Below, piece by piece: positions 1 to 4,084 of a stretch of 5,315 nucleotides of DNA (positions within the stretch are counted from its first letter, which is position 1; every line of letters begins with the position of its first letter). The notes beneath the pieces were generated by a model. The model did no database searches. It was not told the origin of the DNA and worked only from the letters and a program-made list of their open reading frames with translations. The stretch comes from Allosediminivita sp964397775 (GTDB taxonomy: Bacteria; Pseudomonadota; Alphaproteobacteria; Rhodobacterales; Rhodobacteraceae), in the NCBI GenBank assembly GCA_964397775.1, contig CAYNKL010000259.1, positions 1-5,315 of the forward strand, written 5' to 3'. The position numbers and the translations under genes were made by a program.

Positions 1-1248
1 CTCGAACCGGTCCAGCGCCACGCGCATGGCTTCGATCGCGGCCTCGCGGCTGGGCGCCCAGGTGCAGAGCTTGGCGATCATCGGGTCGTAATACATCGAG
101 ATCTCGCCGCCCTCGTAGACGCCGGTATCGTTGCGCACGATGCCCTCGCCCAGTTCGCCCTCTGCCGGCGGACGGTAGCGCGTCAGGCGGCCGATCGAGG
201 GCAGGAAGTTGCGGTAGGGATCTTCGGCATAGAGACGGTTCTCGATCGCCCAGCCGTCGATCTTCACGTCGTCCTGCGTGATCGAGAGCGGCTCGCCATC
301 GGCGATGCGGATCATCTGCTCGACAAGGTCGATGCCGGTGATCAGCTCGGTCACCGGGTGTTCCACCTGCAGGCGGGTGTTCATCTCGAGGAAGAAGAAG
401 TTCTTGTCCCCGTCGACGATGAATTCCACCGTGCCCGCGCTGGTGTAGCCCACCGCCTTGGCAAGTGCCACGGCCTGTTCGCCCATGGCCTTGCGCGTCT
501 CGGGATCGAGGAAGGGCGAAGGCGCCTCTTCGACCACCTTCTGGTTGCGGCGCTGGATCGAGCATTCACGCTCGTTGAGGTAGATGCCGTTGCCATGCGC
601 GTCGCAGAGCACCTGGATCTCGATGTGGCGGGGCTGGGTCACGAACTTCTCGATGAAGATGCGGTCGTCGCCGAAGCTGCTGGCCGCCTCGTTCTTGGAA
701 GACTGGAAACCCTCGCGCGCTTCCTCGTCGTTCCAGGCGATGCGCATGCCCTTGCCGCCACCGCCGGCGCTGGCCTTGATCATGACCGGGTAGCCGATCT
801 CGGCGCTGATCTTCACCGCCTCCTCGGCGTCCTCGATCAGGCCCATGTAGCCTGGCACGGTGCTCACGCCGGCCTCCTTGGCGAGCTTCTTGGAGGTGAT
901 CTTGTCGCCCATGGCCTCGATCGCGCCCTTGGGCGGACCGATGAAGGCGACGCCGGCATCCTCGAGCGCCTGCGCGAACTTGGGGTTCTCGGACAGGAAG
1001 CCGTATCCGGGATGGACCGCCTGCGCGCCACTCTCGCGGATCGCCTGCATGACCTTGTCGATCACGATGTAGGACTGGTTCGCGGGCGGCGGTCCGATGT
1101 GGATCTTCTCGTCGGCCATCTCGGCATGCAGCGCGTTCTTGTCGGCGTCCGAGTAGATCGCCACGGTCTTGATGCCCATGCGCTGCGCCGTCTTCATGAC
1201 GCGGCAGGCGATCTCGCCCCGGTTGGCGATCAGGATCTTGTCGAACAT
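1..1248 (-). CDS. pccA: Propionyl-CoA carboxylase alpha subunit, N-terminal 416 residues (cut by window edge)
   Basis: This is the biotin carboxylase half of propionyl-CoA carboxylase, a cytosolic enzyme. It uses ATP and bicarbonate to carboxylate the biotin carried on its own C-terminal domain, and PccB then passes the carboxyl group to propionyl-CoA. The reading frame is open from the ATG at 1248 to the window edge. The N-terminus MFDKILIANRGEIACRV is the classic biotin carboxylase start. The ATP-grasp glycine loop AGGGGKGM is at residues 161-168 after K158, HIEIQVL at 208-214, and the metal/active-site segment EMNTRLQVEHPVTE at 288-301. The biotin carboxylase C-terminal domain begins near 335. 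Relatives are about 660-680 aa, so the rest of that domain, the BT linker and the biotinyl domain (MKM motif) lie outside. A GAGGGGG Shine-Dalgarno (1255-1261) sits 6 nt before the ATG. The propionyl rather than acetyl or methylcrotonyl assignment rests on the pccB neighbour and overall likeness. Confidence 0.96.
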   Translation of the reverse strand, partial: MFDKILIANRGEIACRVMKTAQRMGIKTVAIYSDADKNALHAEMADEKIHIGPPPANQSYIVIDKVMQAIRESGAQAVHPGYGFLSENPKFAQALEDAGVAFIGPPKGAIEAMGDKITSKKLAKEAGVSTVPGYMGLIEDAEEAVKISAEIGYPVMIKASAGGGGKGMRIAWNDEEAREGFQSSKNEAASSFGDDRIFIEKFVTQPRHIEIQVLCDAHGNGIYLNERECSIQRRNQKVVEEAPSPFLDPETRKAMGEQAVALAKAVGYTSAGTVEFIVDGDKNFFFLEMNTRLQVEHPVTELITGIDLVEQMIRIADGEPLSITQDDVKIDGWAIENRLYAEDPYRNFLPSIGRLTRYRPPAEGELGEGIVRNDTGVYEGGEISMYYDPMIAKLCTWAPSREAAIEAMRVALDRFE

Positions 1249-1308
1249 GCGTGTCCCCCTCGTGAACGTCCCGGCACGGGCGTCTGTGCGCCCTTCCGGC
1301 CATGAAGA

Positions 1309-1339
1309 AGGCCGCCCGCGCAGGTCTGCGCGGCGGCCT
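1309..1339 (-). terminator. GC-rich hairpin in the pccA leader, possible weak terminator or attenuator
   Basis: Arms AGGCCGCC+GCGCAG and CTGCGC+GGCGGCCT pair over 14 bp, with one bulged base at 1317 and a very tight loop. On the minus strand the stem is followed by TTCTTC, a poor U-tract. It lies 61 bp upstream of the pccA start and downstream of the lipoprotein terminator at 1397-1431. It could be a second, backup terminator or a structured leader of the pccA mRNA. The pairing is seen directly; the function is inferred. Confidence 0.5.
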
Positions 1340-1396
1340 CGTGAAACGGATGGAATGTTGTCGCCCCGGCAAGCGGACGCTTAGGCGCAAACGTCA

Positions 1397-1431
1397 AAGG
1401 GCCACCGGGGCGGCGTGCCCCGATGGCCCTT
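1397..1431 (-). terminator. Terminator hairpin after the first glycine-rich lipoprotein gene
   Basis: A 15-bp stem (AAGGGCCATCGGGGC with GCCCCGGTGGCCCTT on the minus strand, one G-U pair) encloses the 5-nt loop ACGCC. It begins 24 bp after the lipoprotein stop. The U-tract is short (TTT then GACGTTT), so termination may be incomplete. The core is almost identical to the terminator at 1783-1816. Confidence 0.75.
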
Positions 1432-1455
1432 GAACGGCGTGCCTTGGGGGCGGTG

Positions 1456-1668
1456 TCAGCTTTCGCAGTCGCGCGCGCCGCTCTGGCAGACGAGAAGGTT
1501 GCCCGCGGTGCCCACGGCTGCACCGGTGACCGGGTTGGCGCCCACGGCGAGCGCGCCGGTCGCGCCGGCACCGGCGCCCCAGAGCGCCTGTTCCCCGGCA
1601 GTTTCACCACATGCGGCAAGAGTGCCGAGAGCTGCGACGAGAGCGAGAGGTTTGACGTAACGGGACAC
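1456..1668 (-). CDS. Small glycine-rich lipoprotein, copy A (70 aa, GTG start)
   Basis: The product is a predicted secreted lipoprotein of unknown function. A hydrophobic signal segment (about residues 8-17) ends in the lipobox LAAC, which makes C20 the likely lipidated residue. The mature part, about 50 aa, is a Gly/Ala-rich stretch (GAGAGATGALAVGA) resembling a glycine zipper, followed by TGAAVGTAG and a C-x6-C pair (C61, C68) near the C-terminus. I chose the GTG at 1668 because AAAGGAGA (1676-1683) lies 7 nt upstream and the signal sequence follows at once. It is a paralog of the gene at 1858-2067: TLAAC, GAGAG, AVG, TGAA[LV]G and the terminal cysteines match in order. It has its own promoter-like element and hairpins on both sides, so it is probably monocistronic. 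Glycine-zipper lipoproteins often associate with membranes, but nothing here fixes a role. Confidence 0.85.
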   Translation of the reverse strand: MSRYVKPLALVAALGTLAACGETAGEQALWGAGAGATGALAVGANPVTGAAVGTAGNLLVCQSGARDCES

Positions 1669-1675
1669 GAGCGGA

Positions 1676-1687
1676 TCTCCTTTGGAC
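1676..1687 (-). promoter_or_regulatory. Shine-Dalgarno and conserved leader of lipoprotein A
   Basis: The minus strand reads GTCCAAAGGAGA. AAAGGAGA is a near-perfect Shine-Dalgarno placed 7 nt before the GTG start and fixes that start. The GTCCAAAGG part recurs in front of the paralog (2079-2087), so the leader was copied with the gene. Confidence 0.75.
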
Positions 1688-1703
1688 GTTGATTACGCCA
1701 AGT

Positions 1704-1729
1704 AACAGCCAGAGCTGTGTCCCGGTTCC
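1704..1729 (-). promoter_or_regulatory. Candidate ECF-sigma-type promoter of lipoprotein A
   Basis: The minus strand reads GGAAC (1729-1725), 17 nt, then TGTT (1707-1704), 35 nt before the start codon. GGAAC is the familiar -35 core of many ECF sigma factors, including the alphaproteobacterial general stress sigma EcfG, whose -10 is close to CGTT. The same spacing and elements occur upstream of the paralog. The sequence match is direct; use by an ECF sigma factor is inference. No good sigma-70 -35/-10 pair was seen. Confidence 0.45.
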
Positions 1730-1782
1730 CTCCCCCGCGCGGGGTCGGCAGATACTCGCCCGCGGCGCGTGAGCCCCGCCGC

Positions 1783-1816
1783 AAAAAGGCCACCGGGGTG
1801 TCGCACCCCGATGGCC
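1783..1816 (-). terminator. Strong intrinsic terminator after the second glycine-rich lipoprotein gene
   Basis: On the minus strand GGCCATCGGGGTG pairs with CACCCCGGTGGCC (13 bp, one G-U) across a CGA loop and is followed directly by TTTTT (1787-1783). This is a textbook Rho-independent terminator. It lies 41 bp past the stop at 1858 and upstream of the next promoter-like element at 1704-1729, so it separates the two paralogs transcriptionally. Confidence 0.9.
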
Positions 1817-1831
1817 CTGGAATAACCGCTG

Positions 1832-1848
1832 CGCCGCACAATGCGGCG
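1832..1848 (-). other. Small perfect hairpin just after the lipoprotein B stop
   Basis: CGCCGCA (1832-1838) and TGCGGCG (1842-1848) form a perfect 7-bp stem with a 3-nt loop, 9 bp after the stop codon. There is no U-tract. With the terminator at 1783-1816 it makes a tandem 3'-end structure that may protect the short mRNA from exonucleases. That role is inferred. Confidence 0.45.
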
Positions 1849-1857
1849 GTCGGGTGA

Positions 1858-2067
1858 TCAGTTGCAGTAGCGCGGTGTGACGTCGTCGCAAACGGTGCCG
1901 CCGATGGCGCCGAGCGCCGCGCCGGTGGTGCCGTCACCACCGACAGCACGGTCGGCGAGGTAGCCTGCGCCTGCGCCGAGGCCCGCGCGCGGCAGGTCGG
2001 AGCTTTCGCAGGCTGCGAGGGTTGCGAAACCGAGAAGTGCGACGAGGCGGATTGCGTTCTTGGCCAT
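1858..2067 (-). CDS. Small glycine-rich lipoprotein, copy B (69 aa)
   Basis: The product is a predicted lipoprotein of unknown function. Residues 1-20 (MAKNAIRLVALLGFATLAAC) form a positively charged n-region, a hydrophobic core and the lipobox LAAC with C20 as the lipid anchor. ES follows the cysteine. There is no Asp at +2, so outer-membrane sorting would be expected if E. coli-type rules apply. The mature part has the glycine-zipper-like run LGAGAGYLADRAVGG (30-44), then TGAALGAIGG and a C-terminal C-x7-C (C60, C68). The ATG at 2067 is chosen over upstream in-frame starts because AAAGGGAG (2076-2083) stands 8 nt before it and the signal sequence starts there. It is bounded by a terminator upstream (2213-2258) and another downstream (1783-1816), so it is likely monocistronic. 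It is a paralog of the gene at 1456-1668. Confidence 0.85.
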   Translation of the reverse strand: MAKNAIRLVALLGFATLAACESSDLPRAGLGAGAGYLADRAVGGDGTTGAALGAIGGTVCDDVTPRYCN

Positions 2068-2104
2068 GATGGATACTCCCTTTGGACCACGGGTAATGTC
2101 GCGC

Positions 2105-2120
2105 CCACAACATACTGTGG
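2105..2120. repeat. Short inverted repeat CCACA-N6-TGTGG at the candidate promoter of lipoprotein B
   Basis: Five-base arms (2105-2109 and 2116-2120) flank 6 nt and overlap the TGTT element of the candidate promoter. It could be an operator half-site pair or chance. The paralog's promoter region has no equivalent, which weakens the case. Confidence 0.25.
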
Positions 2121-2134
2121 AAGGGGAAGGTTCC
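2109..2134 (-). promoter_or_regulatory. Candidate ECF-sigma-type promoter of lipoprotein B
   Basis: The minus strand reads GGAAC (2134-2130), 17 nt, then TGTT (2112-2109), 41 nt before the ATG and just downstream of the terminator at 2213-2258. Elements and spacing equal those upstream of lipoprotein A (1704-1729). A second, weaker copy, GGAAC-N17-AGTT, lies at 2148-2173. Identification as an ECF promoter is inference from the GGAAC core. Confidence 0.45.
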
Positions 2135-2212
2135 AGTCGATAGCGCGAACTGACCCGAAGTCGGCAGCGTTCCGCCCAAGCCAGGGCCGCGCCAGGCGTC
2201 GCGGCGCAGGCG

Positions 2213-2258
2213 AAAAACACCCGGGCGGCCGCATGGGGGATGTGACCGGCTGCCCGGG
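2213..2258 (-). terminator. Intrinsic terminator closing the upstream gene cluster
   Basis: On the minus strand CCCGGGCAGCCG (2258-2247) pairs with its partner (2231-2220) through 7 bp, one A-C mismatch and 4 more bp. It encloses a loop of about 15 nt and is followed by TG then TTTTT (2217-2213). It lies about 160 bp after the stop of the 119-aa gene and just before the candidate promoter of lipoprotein B. Confidence 0.75.
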
Positions 2259-2416
2259 CGAGGTGTTCGCCGTGGATTTATTGATGAGTGGCGCCGCCGT
2301 TGCAGTGCGGTGCATCTTCCAAATCGTGCCACGACGGTGACGCAACGGCAACCTTAGCCCAGCCATTGCCGCAACTTCGGCCCTTTCTTGCCCAGTTCCG
2401 GAATGGCTGAGCGGGT
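2259..2416 (-). other. Non-genic stretch downstream of the 119-aa gene with possible coding remnant
   Basis: No gene with a start codon and Shine-Dalgarno is visible here. After the TGA at 2417-2419 the same frame continues for 20 codons to a TAA at 2354-2356, including the protein-like run PELGKKGPKLRQWLG. A second frame, open across this point, ends at 2278-2280 and contains SWHDLEDAPHCNGGATHQ. Together they could be a decayed C-terminal extension or small gene carrying a stop and a frameshift. In DNA this rich in GC, chance open frames are common, so this is weak. Confidence 0.25.
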
Positions 2417-2776
2417 TCATGCCCAGTCCTCGCCGTCGAAGGCCTCGGGAAAGGACGCCCTTGCGGCGGCTTCGTCGAGGACGAGAAGGGCCTCGTAGCT
2501 CGCCGGATCGAAGGGATCGTCGTAGGGTAGCACTTCGCGGCCGAAGAGCCAGCTCAGCCGGCCCGCGTCCAGGTTGCCGCGCACGAAGGGTTCGGTGCCG
2601 AAGCATTGCCAGATGGCGGCGACAAAGGCGCTGTCGGCGCGCTTGTCCGCCGGGCGGCGGTCGCGGTAGCGCTCGCGCCGGGTGATCGGCGTGACCCCCT
2701 TGGGGTTCGGACGGCGGATGGTGAACTGGAAATCCGTGCCGGGAAGACGGCCGGGGAATCCGCGGTGCTTGATCAT
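2417..2776 (-). CDS. Conserved hypothetical protein, cytosolic, 119 aa
   Basis: The function is unknown. The protein looks like one of the small conserved hypotheticals of Rhodobacterales, but I cannot name a domain. It has no signal peptide or membrane segment. The N-terminal 45 residues are basic (MIKHRGFPGR, then RRPNPKGVTPITRRERYRDRR), a composition that could bind nucleic acid or an acidic partner. The middle is compact (SAFVAAIWQCFGTEPFVRG), and the C-terminal part is acidic (YDDPFDPASYEALLVLDEAA, ending FDGEDWA). The ATG at 2776 is chosen because AGGAGG lies 6 nt upstream; the same frame runs further up to 2842 but that part reads through a hairpin and has no ribosome site. The gene follows the 48-aa lipoprotein by 84 bp with a hairpin between. 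Confidence 0.85.
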   Translation of the reverse strand: MIKHRGFPGRLPGTDFQFTIRRPNPKGVTPITRRERYRDRRPADKRADSAFVAAIWQCFGTEPFVRGNLDAGRLSWLFGREVLPYDDPFDPASYEALLVLDEAAARASFPEAFDGEDWA

Positions 2777-2782
2777 GCCCGG

Positions 2783-2788
2783 CCTCCT
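2783..2788 (-). promoter_or_regulatory. Shine-Dalgarno fixing the start of the 119-aa gene
   Basis: The minus strand carries AGGAGG 6 nt before the ATG at 2776, which decides for this start over the upstream in-frame ATG at 2842. Confidence 0.8.
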
Positions 2789-2826
2789 GCTGTGCAGAGG
2801 GCCGTCAGGGCACGGGGCCGCGAATT

Positions 2827-2852
2827 CGGGGCGGGCTGACACGCCCGCCCCG
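2827..2852 (-). terminator. Perfect 10-bp hairpin between the 48-aa lipoprotein and the 119-aa gene
   Basis: CGGGGCGGGC (2827-2836) and GCCCGCCCCG (2843-2852) are perfect complements around a 6-nt loop, starting 8 bp past the lipoprotein stop. No U-tract follows in either direction, so it is more likely an attenuator or mRNA 3'-end stabiliser than a full intrinsic terminator. No other promoter is obvious for the 119-aa gene, which argues for read-through. Confidence 0.55.
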
Positions 2853-2860
2853 GATAGCTC

Positions 2861-3007
2861 TTACTTGTACTTGCCGGTGTAGACGGGTTCGTAGCTGATC
2901 GGCTCGGGCTCGACCACGACGTACTCTTCCTCTGCCTCTTTTTTGGCGCATGCAGCGACCGACGCCACAACGCCGAGGGCTGCAAGCAGCATGATGCTCT
3001 TCGACAT
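2861..3007 (-). CDS. Very small acidic lipoprotein (48 aa)
   Basis: This short reading frame has a clear lipoprotein signal. MSKSIMLLAALGVVASVAAC has two-residue spacing of charge, a hydrophobic core and the lipobox VAAC with C20 as the lipid anchor. The mature peptide is only 29 residues: AKKEAEEEYVVVEPEPISYE and then PVYTGKYK. It is rich in Glu, Pro, Val and Tyr and therefore extended rather than globular. From memory, tiny lipoproteins with an EPEP...YTGKYK tail are common in Rhodobacterales genomes and usually annotated hypothetical. The ATG at 3007 has AGGAG (3014-3018) 6 nt upstream. The gene is preceded by a 213-bp region with repeated GTCAC motifs and followed by a 10-bp hairpin. Its function is unknown; an envelope tether or regulatory peptide would fit. 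Confidence 0.85.
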   Translation of the reverse strand: MSKSIMLLAALGVVASVAACAKKEAEEEYVVVEPEPISYEPVYTGKYK

Positions 3008-3095
3008 CTCTGTCTCCTGTCAGGTTCCATGACACCGGCAGAGCCCCTAGGCCCTGCCTGTCCCCGGAATGGGGACGTGATCGCGCCTGTGCGAC

Positions 3096-3163
3096 CACCT
3101 GTCACGATAACGCGAAACCGGGGAAAAAGATACGAATCAGCGTCACCCGAGGTCACCTGTGAC
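3096..3163. promoter_or_regulatory. Cluster of GTCAC/GTGAC and CACCTGT repeats upstream of the 48-aa lipoprotein
   Basis: On the plus strand GTCAC occurs at 3101-3105, 3142-3146 and 3152-3156, and its complement GTGAC at 3159-3163. The last two form the perfect palindrome GTCAC-CT-GTGAC. The two at 3142 and 3152 are spaced exactly 10 bp, one helical turn. CACCTGT is repeated at 3096-3102 and 3154-3160. An A-rich stretch (GGGGAAAAAGATACGAATC) lies between. This looks like an operator for the gene starting at 3007, but no clear -35/-10 pair was found. Confidence 0.4.
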
Positions 3164-3200
3164 TCGAAAGCCTCAGAATGCGGGGCAAAGCGGCGGGTTT

Positions 3201-3216
3201 TCGCAAAATGTTGCGA
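3201..3216. repeat. Inverted repeat TCGCAA-N4-TTGCGA just after the DUF6497-like gene
   Basis: These are perfect 6-bp arms with the 4-nt spacer AATG, 5 bp past the stop at 3222. There is no U-tract on the minus strand, so it is a poor terminator. Its layout resembles the TTTGCAA-type inverted repeat with a 4-nt spacer that I recall for PccR, the short-chain acyl-CoA regulator of propionyl-CoA carboxylase genes in Rhodobacter sphaeroides. That comparison is from memory. Confidence 0.35.
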
Positions 3217-3221
3217 GATCA

Positions 3222-3716
3222 TCAGAAGAACTCCCAGATGCAGCGGCCATCCTCGAGGCGATAGGCCTCGAAGAACTGCACGCTTTGGGGGTCGGTGGTG
3301 CCGAAGTCCACCGGTTCGCGCATCAGGGTGACAACCACGCGGTCGCCCTCCCCGGCGCGATCGCCGAGGCGCGGCACCACGACCCTCTCGCAGAGCGCCA
3401 TCATGGTGGCCGAGACATCATCGAAGCTGCGCCCCGGACCGCCGAGATCGGGCAGCACAAAGCGAAAGCGCCAGGGCGCCGTGTCATCCTCGCGCGGGAT
3501 CGTGTCGTGAAAAACGAGATCGTCGTAGCCGCTTTCGGGAAGAACGGCATCGCCCGCGGCGCGCGCGGCGCCGGACGGAAGCGCCGCAAGCAGAGCCGCG
3601 GCCAGAACGATTCCGGGAATAAGCGCGCAGTCCCGACCCCCGTTAGGGGCTCCTCCCGCCGGGACTGCGCCGCATCCGGCCTCGGCCGGAGCGGTGTTCG
3701 ATACGGGGCCCATCAT
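3222..3716 (-). CDS. DUF6497-like exported protein (164 aa)
   Basis: The product is a putative periplasmic protein of unknown function. The C-terminal two thirds match what I recall of the Rhodobacterales DUF6497 family: WRFRFVLPDLGG (82-93), an ALCERVVVPRLG segment (107-118), VVVTLMREPVDFG (127-139) and the end QFFEAYRLEDGRCIWEFF (147-164). C109 and C159 could form a disulfide. The hydrophobic stretch IVLAAALLAALPSGAARA (36-53) with an ARA-A cleavage site looks like a signal peptide. It is preceded by an unusual ~33-residue Gly/Ala/Pro-rich N-terminus that partly derives from an 11-bp palindrome. The ATG at 3716 is chosen because it overlaps the previous stop as ATGA and has AAGGGGG 5 nt upstream. 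A start at 3737 or a later non-ATG start is possible. Members are sometimes mislabelled acetolactate synthase; nothing here supports that activity. Confidence 0.8.
   Translation of the reverse strand: MMGPVSNTAPAEAGCGAVPAGGAPNGGRDCALIPGIVLAAALLAALPSGAARAAGDAVLPESGYDDLVFHDTIPREDDTAPWRFRFVLPDLGGPGRSFDDVSATMMALCERVVVPRLGDRAGEGDRVVVTLMREPVDFGTTDPQSVQFFEAYRLEDGRCIWEFF
3625..3670. repeat. 46-bp palindromic element inside the N-terminus of the DUF6497-like gene
   Basis: GCGCAGTCCCG (3625-3635) and CGGGACTGCGC (3660-3670) are perfect 11-bp arms. Inside lies a second stem, CCCC-GTTA-GGGG (3638-3649). It codes residues 16-31 of the protein, before the signal-peptide core. On the minus strand the loop side contains GGGAGGAG, a Shine-Dalgarno-like run. 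It could be an inserted palindromic repeat or an mRNA structure controlling translation. Confidence 0.55.
3713..3716 (-). promoter_or_regulatory. ATGA stop-start overlap coupling two genes
   Basis: The start codon of the DUF6497-like gene (3716-3714) shares bases with the stop of the 123-aa gene (3715-3713). Together with AAGGGGG at 3722-3728 this indicates translational coupling and decides the start of the downstream gene. Confidence 0.65.
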
Positions 3717-4084
3717 CTGCGCCCCCTTCCCGCCCATGCGATCCAGCGCGCGCGGCGTTCGGGATCGTGAAGCAGGTCATGCAACCGGTCTGTGGCCTTG
3801 GGGGGGATTGGCCGACTCGCCCGCCCCCCGGCGCGCAACCTGATGGCATCTTCCGTTGCGTCGAGTCCTACCACAGGCGAAAAACCACGCAAGTGCTGTA
3901 ATTCGCGCCAGATGTCCTGGCGCACCTGTCGGGCGAGCCGCGCCGCATTGACAAGCGGGAAATCCGCTTCGGCCACGAGGTCGAAACGCGGCGGCCAGTG
4001 GCGGGCGAGCACGTAGTGCCCGCCGTCGCGATGCTCGTGCCAGCCGGTCCGTCCCGGTGCGTGATTCTTGTGCCTTGAGGTCAT
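3713..4084 (-). CDS. Conserved hypothetical protein coupled to pccB (123 aa)
   Basis: The function is unknown and I recognise no named domain. It has the look of a conserved Rhodobacterales protein found next to pccB. It is soluble, with no signal peptide or membrane segment. The N-terminal part is rich in His, Arg and Trp (GWHEHRDGGHYVLARHWPPR, 14-33), the middle is likely helical (FPLVNAARLARQVRQDIWRE, 42-61, then LQHLRGFSPVV), and the C-terminus is basic (LHDLLHDPERRARWIAWAGR, ending GRR). The ATG at 4084 starts one base after the pccB TGA and has no Shine-Dalgarno of its own, so translation is probably coupled to pccB. Its TGA overlaps the ATG of the next gene. The frame is open further upstream to 4255 but only in antisense register to pccB codons, so that extension is not credible. 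Confidence 0.82.
   Translation of the reverse strand: MTSRHKNHAPGRTGWHEHRDGGHYVLARHWPPRFDLVAEADFPLVNAARLARQVRQDIWRELQHLRGFSPVVGLDATEDAIRLRAGGRASRPIPPKATDRLHDLLHDPERRARWIAWAGRGRR

Noticed and set aside
358..1305. A 315-codon open frame on the plus strand opposite pccA
   Set aside because: It is the antisense shadow of a conserved biotin carboxylase, with His/Leu/Ala-rich low-complexity content and no ribosome site.
566..1390. A 274-codon open frame on the minus strand over the pccA start
   Set aside because: It overlaps pccA in another frame, and its Arg/Gly/His-rich product lacks any recognisable motif. The biotin carboxylase frame clearly is the real one.
2399..2424. tRNA-like string GGCTGAGCGGGTTC on the plus strand
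   Set aside because: It resembles a D-arm, but no acceptor stem, anticodon arm or T-arm can be placed around it, and it overlaps the end of a coding sequence.
1230..2606. A 458-codon open frame on the minus strand
   Set aside because: It runs through two lipoprotein genes, three terminators and part of the 119-aa gene in another frame. It is rich in Arg/Pro/Ser as expected for an out-of-frame reading of GC-rich DNA, and it lacks a ribosome site.
2773..3222. A 149-codon frame spanning the intergenic region and the 48-aa lipoprotein
   Set aside because: It reads the lipoprotein in another frame and crosses the operator-like repeats. The short frame has the Shine-Dalgarno and lipobox, the long one has neither.
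3159..3770. A 203-codon open frame on the plus strand
   Set aside because: It lies antisense to the DUF6497-like gene and across intergenic repeats, and its product is Arg/Ala-rich with no motif.
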